From assembly GCF_002920915.1 (NCBI RefSeq), contig NZ_PQVF01000014.1, positions 31,438 to 95,437 on the forward strand: a stretch of DNA of 64,000 bases, in the 5' to 3' direction. The first letter of the stretch is position 1. Each line of letters starts with the position of its first letter. The notes under the pieces are model-generated. The model ran no database searches. It saw only the letters and a program-made list of their open reading frames with translations, and was not told the origin of the DNA. Of this stretch, positions 1-9,481 are shown piece by piece. The position numbers were made by a program, and so were the translations under genes. Source of the DNA: Solitalea longa. Lineage in GTDB: Bacteria > Bacteroidota > Bacteroidia > Sphingobacteriales > Sphingobacteriaceae.

Positions 1-1751
1 GCATTTTCCATTGGTGGTGGATTGTTCAATGCCAATTCGTAATATTTAATGGCGCTTTTGTATTCTTCCAGGTCGTCGTAATAAATAGTACCCAGTCGTA
101 AAGCCGCATGTTGTTTTCTTAAATTGGAAGAATCAAGTTTGGTTGGGGTTAATGGTAAATTATTAACTAAAATGGCCCTGATTTTTTCCGGCTGCGAAGC
201 ATCTAATTTTTTTAGATCAAAAGATGGATCGGTGTCGAATATTTTGCTGGCTGTTCCCTGGGTGCTGCTAATACGCCAGTTATCCTCTAGCTGACGATTT
301 CCCCAACGGCGCACAAACTCATTATATCCGGCAGCAATTGCATTGTTATTATAAAAGTACCACGTAGCTCCTCCGCCTTCTGCATTATTAAACCGATTGA
401 TCGCTTGTGTATTGTAGTTGGAACTAAACTGGCTCTGTTCCATCTTACTTTCGTTAATATCACGTTGTATTTTAGCTACCTTTTGGTCAATGATTTTATT
501 TCGTTCGGCCTCTGGCATAGCAGCAATTCGTTGCAGGCTATCTTCGCGGTCAATGGTTTTTATATTAACAATTAATTCGTTTAGCTTGTTGCTGCGTTCA
601 ATGATCTTATCATAGTCGGGCAAGTCGCGTTGAACAAATGCCCTGGTGCTATCATAATACGAATGCGCTTTGTCGTAATCCTTTCTATCGAAATAAATAT
701 TAGCAATTCTTGAATAGGATAGTGCTTTCTGATTTAGGTTTTTGCCCGTATTGGCCACTGAAAGCTTATAAAAGGTTATTGCTGAATCGGTCTGATTTTT
801 ACGCTGTGCAATGGCTCCTAATACAAAATAGATCTGATCCTTATAATTTGTATTTTTTTCATCATCTAAAAGCTGGTTTAGTTTTCTGATCAAATCATCG
901 GTATTACCACCTTCCGAAATATTGGTCAATCTAAAGGCATTGATCTTTGAGGCCAATTCGAGCTCATAAGGCACTTGCATGCCTCTCACCTGCTTAAAAG
1001 CATTAACCGCATTTATATAGTCTTCCTTTTTTTCATAAACCTGTCCTAATACATAATAATAATTGGCTTTAAGCAGGTTATTCTTTTTTGTTGATTTTAT
1101 GGCTCTTTCAAGTGAACTGGCAGCTTTATCGTAGTTTTTTTGATTGATGTTGAACTGGGCAATGGCCGTATAAACAAAACGTTTTGATTTTTTTGCATCA
1201 GCAATATTAGCCTCAGCCATTTCAAATACTGTTGTAGCATCTTCAACAAGCTGATCTTGCATTTTCGACAACCCAACCCAGGCAAGTGCCTCCTCCTTTA
1301 AATCTTTATTAGGGAAGGTGTTAAAAACATATTGAAAAGCCTGAGCAGCATTATAATTATCGCCTTTATAGAAATAAGCTTTCCCTACCAGCATATAAGC
1401 GTCGTCGGTCCATTTACTTACTTTATGATTGGCAATTACTTTTGAACACTTTTCAACGATCAGATCCATATCACCGGCCATTCCTGCTGCGGCACCTTCA
1501 TCCGGCAATTTTAAAAGTGGTAAAATGTTTGAATAAGAGACCGTATAACCGCCTTCGAAATTGTCAACGTTTTTCCGGTAGATTTCTTTGGCGTTAAAAT
1601 AAGCGTTAAAACGGGCGGTGGTATTATGATAGGTTCCTTTAACAACTCCCACCCGGTTACCCATCGGATCATACATTTTGCAGGCGCCAACAGCAAAAAG
1701 CGTTGCGCCTAATATCATTGGTAATAACTTGTTTTTTAGCGGTATTTGCAA
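1..1751 (-). CDS. sprE: Type IX secretion / gliding TPR lipoprotein SprE (PorW), 3' end outside window
   Basis: The minus frame stays open from about 1751 to the window edge, so the C-terminus is missing. It begins with a lipoprotein signal (FAVGAC, lipid-accepting Cys), then the segment YHNTTARFNAYFNAKE and helical repeats of TPR type, and near the window edge EFVRRWGNRQLEDNWR, all of which I recognise from SprE/PorW. These outer-membrane lipoproteins are needed for type IX secretion and gliding. Start: an ATG at 1718 would leave an uncharged 12-residue signal. TTG at 1751 gives a normal n-region (QIPLKNK) with AAAAGG upstream, so I chose TTG. It is divergent from the M23 gene. Family identification is firm, the start less so. 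Confidence 0.85.
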   Translation of the reverse strand, partial: MQIPLKNKLLPMILGATLFAVGACKMYDPMGNRVGVVKGTYHNTTARFNAYFNAKEIYRKNVDNFEGGYTVSYSNILPLLKLPDEGAAAGMAGDMDLIVEKCSKVIANHKVSKWTDDAYMLVGKAYFYKGDNYNAAQAFQYVFNTFPNKDLKEEALAWVGLSKMQDQLVEDATTVFEMAEANIADAKKSKRFVYTAIAQFNINQKNYDKAASSLERAIKSTKKNNLLKANYYYVLGQVYEKKEDYINAVNAFKQVRGMQVPYELELASKINAFRLTNISEGGNTDDLIRKLNQLLDDEKNTNYKDQIYFVLGAIAQRKNQTDSAITFYKLSVANTGKNLNQKALSYSRIANIYFDRKDYDKAHSYYDSTRAFVQRDLPDYDKIIERSNKLNELIVNIKTIDREDSLQRIAAMPEAERNKIIDQKVAKIQRDINESKMEQSQFSSNYNTQAINRFNNAEGGGATWYFYNNNAIAAGYNEFVRRWGNRQLEDNWRISSTQGTASKIFDTDPSFDLKKLDASQPEKIRAILVNNLPLTPTKLDSSNLRKQHAALRLGTIYYDDLEEYKSAIKYYELALNNPPPMEN

Positions 1752-1943
1752 TGGAATGTACCTTTTGTTGTTAGCAAATATAAATGATTGAAGTTAAACT
1801 TAACTTATAATAAAACGCTGCAATTATAGAAATGATCTTGCCAAAAGGTAAACAATTTCTAACCTTTTGCAGTAAAACACTTTATTACCGGCAATTGCTT
1901 TAAAACTTTTTAAAGTTTATTTTGCCCAAACCAAATCAAACCA

Positions 1944-2807
1944 ATGCCAAGCCGTAAAGAAAAAATTGTTAAACAGCTTAAAACTAAATATAAGCTGGTG
2001 GTGCTTAATCACGACACATTTGAAGAGCAGATCTCTTTTACCCTCAATTTGTTAAATGTATTTGTTGCCGTTGGAGTTGGTGCCATGGTGCTCATGTTCC
2101 TGTCGGCTTGTATGATCATTTTTACTCCGCTGAAGGAATATATTCCGGGCTATGCCGACGTATCCTTAAAGAAAAATGTAGCTGAAGCGGCTATTAAAGC
2201 CGATTCGTTGGAACAGATGTTTAAAGCTCAACAAAAGTATTTAGATAATATTAAAAATGTGGTGGATGGAAAAGTGAATAGCGCCGGTGCCGACTCTATT
2301 CCACAATTGGCCAAAACTTCTGTCGACTTGGATAAAAAATACCCCAACGATGTAGAAGAGCTTAGAAGTTTTATAGAAACCGAAGAAAAAAATAGTGCAG
2401 AAGGAGCTCCAAAAGCTGTTAAAAAACAGTCAATAGTTGATTTTCAATTTGTTAAGCCTGTTGAAGGGACGGTGAAGGTTGCCTGCGATTTGAAATCCAA
2501 TAAAACGTATGAAGTTATAACCACAGCTCCCAAAGCCCAGGTGAGATCGGTTGCCGATGGAATAATTTTATATAGCGGACTTACTTCGGAAGCAGGATAT
2601 ATGCTTATTATTCAACATGCTGCAGATGTTATTTCAATTTATAAGAACTGCTCAGGTGTGAGTAAAAAAGTAGGGAATTATGTTGTAGCAGGGGAGTTTA
2701 TTGCCGTTTCAGGAAATAACGGTAAAGAGATCAATGGTCCGCAACTTGCATTTGAGTTATGGAGCAACGGAGCTCCGGTTAACCCTTCCGAATACTTAAA
2801 ATTTTAA
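1944..2807 (+). CDS. M23/LytM-like membrane protein, probably catalytically dead
   Basis: 287 residues: a cytoplasmic N-terminus, one membrane segment (about 35-62), a linker with coiled-coil character (about 75-160) and a C-terminal LytM/M23 fold (about 165-285). Active relatives in Bacteroidota carry a His and Asp in an HFAVD-like motif and an HLH motif before FELW. Here the matching stretches read KTYEVI (Thr188 and Ile192) and QLAFELW (Gln267 and Ala269), so the zinc ligands are gone. It sits directly upstream of a bactofilin gene, a pairing known for LytM proteins. I infer a scaffold or activator role in cell-wall shaping rather than peptidase activity. Confidence 0.8.
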   Translation: MPSRKEKIVKQLKTKYKLVVLNHDTFEEQISFTLNLLNVFVAVGVGAMVLMFLSACMIIFTPLKEYIPGYADVSLKKNVAEAAIKADSLEQMFKAQQKYLDNIKNVVDGKVNSAGADSIPQLAKTSVDLDKKYPNDVEELRSFIETEEKNSAEGAPKAVKKQSIVDFQFVKPVEGTVKVACDLKSNKTYEVITTAPKAQVRSVADGIILYSGLTSEAGYMLIIQHAADVISIYKNCSGVSKKVGNYVVAGEFIAVSGNNGKEINGPQLAFELWSNGAPVNPSEYLKF

Positions 2808-2886
2808 TTTTGAAGATAGGGTGTAAGCACATTTAATTTCTAAATTTACCTCCATAAACCAACTAAATAACCAAATCAACTAAACC

Positions 2887-3315
2887 ATGTTCAAAAAGGA
2901 CAAATCTCAGGAAACAGAGGAAGCCTATGGCTCTATTAACCTCATTGGGGCAGGTACCAACATTACAGGTGATATTGTTAGCAAAGGCGATATTCGTATT
3001 GATGGTTCTGTAAAAGGAAATGTAACTTCATCGGCCAAAGTTGTTCTTGGCACTTCAGGCTCGGTAGAGGGCAGCATTGTTTGTGCAAATGCCGATGTTT
3101 CGGGTGCTTTGCAGGGCGATATTAAAGTAAGTGAATTATTATTCTTAAAATCCACTACCCGTTTGAATGGTGATATATATACAAATAAGATGGTAGTAGA
3201 ATCGGGAGCTGTATTTACCGGTAAATGTAATATGGGCGCCCAAACCAAACTACTTATCAATTCAGAAGAATATGGAAAAACCAACGGACGAAAAGCGGAA
3301 AGCGCTGTTGCGTAG
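2887..3315 (+). CDS. Bactofilin (polymer-forming cytoskeletal protein)
   Basis: 142 residues with the short hydrophobic-turn repeats of the bactofilin beta-helix (GDIVSKGDIRIDGSVKGNV, then SAKVVLGTSGSVEGSIVCAN). Flanking tails are short and disordered, and the length is normal for the family. Bactofilins polymerise into filaments at the inner membrane and position cell-wall enzymes. The gene follows the LytM-like gene by about 80 nt, and its last 44 nt overlap the start of the next gene, so translation is probably coupled. Confidence 0.93.
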   Translation: MFKKDKSQETEEAYGSINLIGAGTNITGDIVSKGDIRIDGSVKGNVTSSAKVVLGTSGSVEGSIVCANADVSGALQGDIKVSELLFLKSTTRLNGDIYTNKMVVESGAVFTGKCNMGAQTKLLINSEEYGKTNGRKAESAVA

Positions 3316-3493
3316 TTACGCCCGATATTCGGGAATGGGTTTTCAAATGATCGCCATTATTGGTGCTTTTGCTTACGGTGGCGTAAAACTGGATGATCAC
3401 ATTAAAGGCAATCAGCCCTGGTTTACCATTTTAGGGTGTTTATTGGGCATAGGCCTGTCCTTTTATTTTGTGATAAAACAACTACAAGAGTAA
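3272..3493 (+). CDS. AtpZ/AtpI-family small membrane protein
   Basis: 73 residues with two predicted membrane helices (about 20-38 and 49-68) joined by a short polar turn (GGVKLDDHIKGNQPW), the pattern of AtpZ/AtpI proteins encoded ahead of F-type ATP synthase operons. Members are implicated in assembly of the c-ring or in Mg2+ handling. The start lies inside the 3' end of the bactofilin gene, in another frame. The downstream intergenic DNA holds a perfect long inverted repeat, which may mark the end of this transcript. Confidence 0.85.
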   Translation: MEKPTDEKRKALLRSYARYSGMGFQMIAIIGAFAYGGVKLDDHIKGNQPWFTILGCLLGIGLSFYFVIKQLQE

Positions 3494-3502
3494 AATTGGC
3501 AC

Positions 3503-3554
3503 ATTGTTGAATTGTTAAATTGCACATTACTTATAGCGTTAACAATTCAACAAT
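3503..3554. repeat. Perfect 16-bp inverted repeat
   Basis: The arms 3503-3518 and 3539-3554 (core TTGTTGAATTGTTAA and its exact complement) enclose a 20-nt loop. It lies 10 nt after the AtpZ-like stop codon and ahead of the next gene. There is no T tract, so it is an AT-rich mRNA-end hairpin or an interspersed element rather than a standard terminator. Confidence 0.8.
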
Positions 3555-3646
3555 TTGACCATTTAACACTAGTACAATATTCCTTTCCTACTTAGTTTAA
3601 TACTACAATCATCTTCTAAAATATCTGCAAATCATCTAGTTAACTA

Positions 3647-4096
3647 ATGCAAATTTTTGCATCTTTGCGCCGATATTTTAAAAACACCTTGATACAGATT
3701 TTATTACCCTTTTTAAAAAGGTTCGCCGTTTTCTCAATTATCATTGCCCTTGTAATAGGAGGTATTCAATATTTGTTAGCCGATAAACAATTGTTGATGG
3801 ACAAAATTTGGCTGATCTATTTCTTTTACAGTTTTATTACCCTGTTTTCGTTTGTATTGGCCAGCTATGGATTGAAAAAAGGTGGGGAGTTTTCAGTGCT
3901 AGCAGTGCTGGTTTCGGTTGTTTTTAAAATGCTTTTGTGTATGAGTATGGCGTTGGTATTTATCTATAAAAATATGGTTACTGATAAATGGGCCTTCATC
4001 AGCAACTTCTTTCTTTTATATTTATTGTACACAATATTTGAAGTTTATAATTTAATATATAACTTGCGCGACCAAAAAAAATTAGAAAATCGTTAA
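3647..4096 (+). CDS. Small membrane protein ahead of atpB (possible ATP synthase subunit I analogue)
   Basis: 149 residues with four predicted helices (about 25-45, 55-75, 83-105 and 115-138) and a basic C-terminus. It ends 4 nt before atpB, so it is almost certainly cotranscribed with it. I recognise no catalytic motif. Position and topology suggest an AtpI-like accessory protein, but this rests on context. The start is uncertain: the first codons contain GCATCTTTGCGCC, which resembles the -7 element and start region of Bacteroidota promoters, so the true start may lie downstream. Confidence 0.6.
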   Translation: MQIFASLRRYFKNTLIQILLPFLKRFAVFSIIIALVIGGIQYLLADKQLLMDKIWLIYFFYSFITLFSFVLASYGLKKGGEFSVLAVLVSVVFKMLLCMSMALVFIYKNMVTDKWAFISNFFLLYLLYTIFEVYNLIYNLRDQKKLENR

Positions 4097-4100
4097 ATAA

Positions 4101-5261
4101 ATGCGCTTAAACACACTTTTTCTTAAAAAACTTTTCGTTTTATCGCTGATTTTTGCATTTATCGCAGGAGTTAATGCTTCGGCGTTTGCTAACTCAGAGC
4201 ATAATGAAACCGTATTAAAAGACAGTGCTCATGTAACTGAAGCGCATGCTGAGGGTGAGGGTCATGCTGCCGGCCATGGTGAAGAGCCTTTTGAGCCTAC
4301 CAAAGTAATTATGGAACACATTTCCGATTCACATGATTGGCATTTGTGGGGTCACACTTCAATTGGCTTACCTGTTATTTTATATACGGAAGCGGGTCTT
4401 GTGACTTTCAATTCTTCAGAATTTCACCACGATCAGGAAGGCACGCATGTAGTAGAAAAAGACGGACAGAAATTTGTACGTTTTGAAAACAAGATCTATT
4501 ACGCTGCTGAAACTGCAAATGAAAAAGGTCAATACCTGACTTTAGCAGATGAGCATCCTACCAATGCAAAACCACTGGACTTTTCAATCACCAAAAATGT
4601 TGCTTCAATGTTTTTATCGGCAATTATCCTTTGCCTGGTATTCTTCAGTGTTGCTGCTGCTTATAAAAAACGTGAAGGAAAAGCCCCTAGAGGTTTGCAA
4701 AGCTTTATCGAGCCAATCATTGTATTTGTTCGTGACGAAGTTGCCCGTCCTAACATTGGACACAAATATGTTCGCTACATGCCGTTCTTATTAACGGTGT
4801 TTTTCTTTATCCTGATCAATAACCTAATCGGCTTAATTCCGATTTTCCCAGGAGGAGCTAACTTAACGGGTAACATCGCTGTAACCTTCGTTTTAGGTAC
4901 TATCACATTCCTGGTTACCAACTTCAGCGGTAATAAGTATTACTGGAAACACGTATTAGCTCCGGATGTCCCATGGTGGTTATATCCAATTATGTTGGTG
5001 GTAGAGGTAATTGGTTTATTATCTAAACCTTTTGCATTGATCATTCGTTTGTTCGCAAACATTACTGCAGGTCACATCATTGTTTTGAGTTTGATCTCTT
5101 TGATCTTCATCTTCAAAACCTTGTACATCGCTCCGGTTTCAGTAGCATTCGTATTATTTATGGATGTATTGGAATTGTTGGTAGCGTTCCTGCAAGCATT
5201 CATCTTCACTATGCTTACCGCTTTATTTATCGGTACTGCTGTTGAGGAGCATCATCATTAA
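4101..5261 (+). CDS. atpB: F-type ATP synthase subunit a
   Basis: 386 residues, the long form usual in Bacteroidota. It has a signal peptide (about 1-30), a His/Glu-rich extramembrane domain (about 31-170, with HAEGEGHAAGHGEE), then the five-helix proton-channel core. The essential arginine is in PFALIIRLFANITAGH, and the protein ends EEHHH. It forms the half-channels against the c-ring. First of the contiguous F0F1 genes; the c gene follows after 87 nt. Confidence 0.96.
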   Translation: MRLNTLFLKKLFVLSLIFAFIAGVNASAFANSEHNETVLKDSAHVTEAHAEGEGHAAGHGEEPFEPTKVIMEHISDSHDWHLWGHTSIGLPVILYTEAGLVTFNSSEFHHDQEGTHVVEKDGQKFVRFENKIYYAAETANEKGQYLTLADEHPTNAKPLDFSITKNVASMFLSAIILCLVFFSVAAAYKKREGKAPRGLQSFIEPIIVFVRDEVARPNIGHKYVRYMPFLLTVFFFILINNLIGLIPIFPGGANLTGNIAVTFVLGTITFLVTNFSGNKYYWKHVLAPDVPWWLYPIMLVVEVIGLLSKPFALIIRLFANITAGHIIVLSLISLIFIFKTLYIAPVSVAFVLFMDVLELLVAFLQAFIFTMLTALFIGTAVEEHHH

Positions 5262-5308
5262 GATAGTCAATAGACTATAGTTCATGGACCATGGTCTGTG
5301 GACCGAAT
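5262..5308. repeat. Intergenic word repeat (CCATGG type)
   Basis: Between atpB and atpE. It contains AGTCAATAGACTATAG followed by the self-complementary GACCATGGTC (5287-5296) and GTGGACC. The same words recur at 56909-57000. Confidence 0.5.
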
Positions 5309-5336
5309 AACAAGTAATTATTTTTTAACTAAATAA

Positions 5337-5558
<222 letters not shown>

Positions 5559-5574
5559 TTATTGCAATTAAAAT

Positions 5575-5608
5575 TAAGCCTGCGGCGATTGGCAACAGGC
5601 TTAGTTTT
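5575..5608 (+). terminator. Hairpin between atpE and atpF (partial terminator or mRNA stabiliser)
   Basis: Stem TAAGCCTG (5575-5582) pairs with CAGGCTTA (5596-5603), then only four T within GTTTTAAAA. As it lies inside the operon it is probably an attenuating or protective stem. Confidence 0.5.
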
Positions 5609-5664
5609 AAAAAAAGACATTTGACCAGATTTATTAAAAGAACTTTTTATAACCATCTTATATA

Positions 5665-6159
5665 ATGGATTTAGTAACCCCTAGCATCGGATTGGTTTTT
5701 TGGACCACTGTTACGTTTTTCTTTCTTTTTATTCTTTTGCGCGTATTCGCTTGGAAACCGATTGTTTCGGCGTTGAATGAGCGTGAACGTTCAATTGAAG
5801 ATGCTTTAAATGCAGCCGATAAAGCGAAAGAAGAGTTAACCCGTTTAAATCAGGAAAGCGATAAATTATTAAAAGATGCGCGTTTAGAGCGTGATAAGAT
5901 CCTGAAGGAAGCTAAAACCTTAGGAGATAATCTTATTGCGGAAGCTAAGCATAACGCACAAACTGAAGGCGCTAAAATGATTGCAAAAGCACATGATGAG
6001 ATCAATGCTCAGAAAAATGCGGCTTTAGCAGAAGTTAAAAATCAAGTTGCCTCTCTTTCTATTGATATCGCAGAGAAAATTCTTCGCAAGAAATTTGAGA
6101 ATGCTGGTGAACAGCAAACTCTTGTCGCTGAGTTGTTAAAAGACGTAAAACTAAATTAA
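5665..6159 (+). CDS. atpF: F-type ATP synthase subunit b
   Basis: 164 residues: one N-terminal helix (about 8-27) followed by a long charged helical stalk with heptad character (about 35-140), the b-subunit architecture that forms the peripheral stator linking F0 to F1. Normal length, in order between the c and delta genes. Confidence 0.95.
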   Translation: MDLVTPSIGLVFWTTVTFFFLFILLRVFAWKPIVSALNERERSIEDALNAADKAKEELTRLNQESDKLLKDARLERDKILKEAKTLGDNLIAEAKHNAQTEGAKMIAKAHDEINAQKNAALAEVKNQVASLSIDIAEKILRKKFENAGEQQTLVAELLKDVKLN

Positions 6160-6236
6160 GAAGTTACGAGTTGCTGATTGCGAGTTGAAGATTCTAGAAT
6201 CTATTCCCGTAATACGAAACCCGAAACCCGTAATTA
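6160..6236. repeat. Intergenic word repeat (TTACGAGTT / ACCCGAAAC type)
   Basis: Between atpF and atpH. It has GTTACGAG and GCGAGTTG on one side and CGTAATACGAAACCCG on the other, giving an imperfect hairpin. It shares ACGAAACCCGAAA with the element between atpA and atpG. Confidence 0.55.
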
Positions 6237-6246
6237 AAAGAGAAAT

Positions 6247-6804
6247 ATGTCAGAAATTAAAGTTGCTTTACGGTACGCTAAAGCATTGCTTGATCTTGCC
6301 ATTGAACAAAACAAGGTAGAAGCGATCAACAATGATATGAAGTTGTTTCATCAAACCGTTAAAGCTAATTCAGAGCTCCGTGCAGTGCTGGCTAATCCCA
6401 TCGTTGCTCCTGCTAGCAAAAAGAAGATATTGAATAGCTTGTTTACTGATAAAGTAGACAATGTGACCATCACTTTCTTTAATCTGATGGTTGCTAAGGG
6501 TCGTGAGGAGTATTTATATACTACCGCAAAGCAATTTGCTGAACTTTACAATTTGCTAAAAGGAATTGTAAAGGCAGAGATTGTTTCGGCATCGGCACTT
6601 ACCGAAGGAAATAAAATTGAACTTATTGCCAATCTTGAAAAAGAATTAGGTAAACAAGTGATCTTAAAAACCAAAGTTGATCCTGATTTAGTTGGGGGCT
6701 TCGTTTTAACAGTAGGTGATAAACAGTTTGATACAAGTATTGCCAAACAGTTAAGAACGCTGAAAAATCAATTGGTAAGCAAGGGCTTTGCAGCTCAAAT
6801 TTAA
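6247..6804 (+). CDS. atpH: F-type ATP synthase subunit delta
   Basis: 185 residues of the OSCP/delta family: a helical N-terminal domain beginning VALRYAKALLDLAIEQ and a C-terminal domain ending with the family pattern VGGFVLTVGDKQFDTSIAKQ. It joins the b stalk to the alpha3beta3 head. 35 nt separate it from atpA. Confidence 0.95.
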   Translation: MSEIKVALRYAKALLDLAIEQNKVEAINNDMKLFHQTVKANSELRAVLANPIVAPASKKKILNSLFTDKVDNVTITFFNLMVAKGREEYLYTTAKQFAELYNLLKGIVKAEIVSASALTEGNKIELIANLEKELGKQVILKTKVDPDLVGGFVLTVGDKQFDTSIAKQLRTLKNQLVSKGFAAQI

Positions 6805-6839
6805 TCAAGAAAAAAAGTAAAAATTATAACTAAAATATC

Positions 6840-8414
6840 ATGGCAGAAGTAAGACCCGACGAAGTTTCGGCAATTCTACGTCAGCAATTGGCGGGCTTCA
6901 AGTCAGAAGCTGAGTTAGAAGAGATAGGAACGGTGTTGCAAGTGGGCGACGGTATCGCTCGTGTATACGGCTTAACCAAAGTTAAATCTGGTGAGCTTGT
7001 TGAGTTTAGTAATGGTTTACAAGGTGTTGTAATGAACCTTGAAGAGGATAACGTAGGGGTTGTATTGTTGGGTGCTTCAGAAGGTATCAAAGAAGGAGAC
7101 ACTTTAAAACGTACCACCCGTATTGCTTCTATCAATGTTGGTGAAGGTATGTTGGGCCGTGTTGTTAATACCCTTGGCCAGCCTATTGATGGTAAAGGTC
7201 CTATCGCCGGTGAAACTTTTGAAATGCCATTAGAGCGTAAAGCTCCAGGTGTAATTTATCGTCAGCCGGTAAACGAGCCTTTACAAACTGGTATTAAAGC
7301 TATCGATGCGATGATTCCTATCGGTCGTGGTCAGCGTGAGTTGATTATCGGTGATCGTCAGACTGGTAAAACAGCTGTAGCTATTGATACTATCATCAAC
7401 CAAAAAGAATTTTACGATGCCGGTAACCCTGTTTATTGTATCTATGTTGCTTGCGGTCAGAAAAACTCTACTGTTGCCAACATCGTTAAAACATTAACAG
7501 AGAACGGTGCAATGCCATATACTGTAATTGTTGCTGCATCTGCTGCTGATCCTGCTCCAATGCAGTTCTACGCTCCATTTGCAGGTGCTGCAATTGGTGA
7601 GTTCTTCCGTGATACAGGTCGTCCTGCATTAATCGTTTATGATGATCTTTCTAAACAAGCAGTAGCTTACCGTGAAGTATCGTTGTTATTACGTCGTCCA
7701 CCAGGTCGTGAGGCTTATCCAGGTGACGTATTCTACTTACACTCACGTTTGTTAGAGCGTGCTGCTAAGATCAACGCAACTGACGAAATTGCTCAGCAAA
7801 TGAACGATTTACCTGATTCATTAAGAGGTAAAGTAAAAGGAGGTGGTTCATTAACGGCTCTTCCAATTATCGAAACTCAGGCTGGTGACGTTTCTGCATA
7901 TATCCCTACCAACGTAATTTCAATTACTGATGGTCAGATCTTCCTTGAGTCGAACTTGTTCAACGCAGGTATCCGTCCAGCTATCAACGTAGGTATCTCG
8001 GTATCACGTGTGGGTGGTAACGCGCAGATCAAATCAATGAAGAAAGTATCAGGTACCTTAAAGCTTGACCAGGCTCAGTTCCGCGAGTTAGAGGCCTTCT
8101 CTAAATTCGGTTCTGACTTAGACGCTTCAACTAAAGCGGTGTTAGATAAAGGTTCTCGTAACGTGGAAATCCTTAAACAAGGACAGTTCTCTCCACTTAC
8201 GGTTGAGAAACAAACTGCAATTATTTATTTAGGTACTAAAGGTTTATTACGTGCAGTGCCTGTAAATAAAGTAAGAGAGTTTGAAGCTGAGTTCCTTCAG
8301 GCATTAGATGCTCGTCATAAAAACGTTCTTGACTTATTGAAAAAAGGTCAATTAACTGACGAAGTAACCAACGTTTTGGAAACTGTAGCTAAAGAGCTTT
8401 CATCAAAATACTAA
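6840..8414 (+). CDS. atpA: F-type ATP synthase subunit alpha
   Basis: 524 residues: N-terminal beta-barrel, P-loop domain with GDRQTGKT, the ATP synthase alpha/beta signature region ([20 protein letters not shown]) and a helical C-terminus. Forms the non-catalytic sites of F1. The beta and epsilon genes are not in the window; a separate atpDC locus is common in Bacteroidota. Confidence 0.98.
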   Translation: MAEVRPDEVSAILRQQLAGFKSEAELEEIGTVLQVGDGIARVYGLTKVKSGELVEFSNGLQGVVMNLEEDNVGVVLLGASEGIKEGDTLKRTTRIASINVGEGMLGRVVNTLGQPIDGKGPIAGETFEMPLERKAPGVIYRQPVNEPLQTGIKAIDAMIPIGRGQRELIIGDRQTGKTAVAIDTIINQKEFYDAGNPVYCIYVACGQKNSTVANIVKTLTENGAMPYTVIVAASAADPAPMQFYAPFAGAAIGEFFRDTGRPALIVYDDLSKQAVAYREVSLLLRRPPGREAYPGDVFYLHSRLLERAAKINATDEIAQQMNDLPDSLRGKVKGGGSLTALPIIETQAGDVSAYIPTNVISITDGQIFLESNLFNAGIRPAINVGISVSRVGGNAQIKSMKKVSGTLKLDQAQFRELEAFSKFGSDLDASTKAVLDKGSRNVEILKQGQFSPLTVEKQTAIIYLGTKGLLRAVPVNKVREFEAEFLQALDARHKNVLDLLKKGQLTDEVTNVLETVAKELSSKY

Positions 8415-8424
8415 TTCAAATTAA

Positions 8425-8490
8425 TTCCGAGTTAAGGGTTGCGGGTTACGAAAATCAGATTTCGTAACTCGTAACACGAAACCCGAAATA
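8425..8490. repeat. Intergenic word repeat with hairpin (ACCCGAAAC type)
   Basis: Between atpA and atpG. GTTACGAAA (8445-8453) pairs exactly with TTTCGTAAC (8460-8468) around a 6-nt loop, and GGGTTGCGGG pairs imperfectly with the flanking ACGAAACCC. Same family as 6160-6236. Confidence 0.6.
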
Positions 8491-8498
8491 AATATAAA

Positions 8499-9377
8499 AT
8501 GGCCAACTTAAAAGAAGTACGTCTTAGAATCGCGTCTGTTAAGTCAACGCAACAGATTACCAAAGCCATGAAAATGGTTTCGGCAGCAAAATTTCGCAGA
8601 GCCACAGATGCTATTGTTCAAATGCGTCCGTATGCTAACAAGTTGAAAGATATGCTTGCTAATTTGAGTGAATCAGTTGCTGATATGGATAATGTTTTCA
8701 CTCAAGAGCGCGAATTAAACAACGTGTTATTGGTGGTTATCACATCTAATCGTGGCTTGGCTGGTGCTTTTAACAATAACGTAATTAAAGCCACTAACGC
8801 CCTGATTGCTGAAAAATATGCTGAGCACCAAAAGCAAGGTAAATTGCATATTGTTGCTGTAGGTAAAAAATCGCAAGACTTTTATACCCGCAATAAGTTT
8901 CAGGTAATTGGTAACAATAACGAGGTTTTCAATAAGTTAAACTTTACCAACGCTTCTGCCATTGTTGAGGCCATCATGGATGGTTTCGCCGCTGGTAAGT
9001 TCGACCATGTTGAGATGATCTACAACCAATTTAAAAATGCGGCTGTTCAGATCTTAACTCAGGAACAATTGTTGCCTTTGCCAAAAGCTGTTCAGGATGC
9101 TAAAGCAAGTAAAGTTGATTATTTGTTTGAGCCTTCAAAAGAGGAAATTGTGGAAGAGTTGATCCCTAAATCAATTCGTTTACAATTCTACAAAGCATTG
9201 TTAGATTCACATGCTGCCGAGCACGGTGCGCGTATGACTGCAATGGATAAAGCAACTGATAATGCTGGTGAATTGTTAAGAAGCTTAACACTTCAATACA
9301 ACCAGGCTCGTCAGGCTGCTATTACCAACGAGATCCTAGAGATCGTTTCTGGTGCCAATGCATTAGCAGAAGCATAA
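8499..9377 (+). CDS. atpG: F-type ATP synthase subunit gamma
   Basis: 292 residues. The N-terminal helix ANLKEVRLRIASVKSTQQIT and the C-terminal helix (LTLQYNQARQAAITNEI) that together make the rotating shaft are both present, with the Rossmann-like middle domain between them. Last gene of the ATP synthase operon; a strong terminator follows. Confidence 0.97.
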   Translation: MANLKEVRLRIASVKSTQQITKAMKMVSAAKFRRATDAIVQMRPYANKLKDMLANLSESVADMDNVFTQERELNNVLLVVITSNRGLAGAFNNNVIKATNALIAEKYAEHQKQGKLHIVAVGKKSQDFYTRNKFQVIGNNNEVFNKLNFTNASAIVEAIMDGFAAGKFDHVEMIYNQFKNAAVQILTQEQLLPLPKAVQDAKASKVDYLFEPSKEEIVEELIPKSIRLQFYKALLDSHAAEHGARMTAMDKATDNAGELLRSLTLQYNQARQAAITNEILEIVSGANALAEA

Positions 9378-9399
9378 GAATCAATATAATTTATTTCGA

Positions 9400-9437
9400 T
9401 AAGCCCCGGTTCCAAAAGAATCGGGGCTTATTGTTGT
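9400..9437 (+). terminator. Terminator of the atp operon
   Basis: 9-bp stem TAAGCCCCG (9400-9408) and CGGGGCTTA (9422-9430), loop GTTCCAAAAGAAT, then TTGTTGTT. The loop matches that of the terminator at 15511 except for one base. Confidence 0.85.
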
Positions 9438-9481
9438 TAGCTCTTAGCAAGCGCTTTTCAAAATTATAGATTATCTAAAGC

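Noticed and set aside
1097..1696. Short minus-strand open frames within the sprE region
   Set aside because: They lie in other frames of the long sprE reading frame, whose protein sequence is clearly recognisable.
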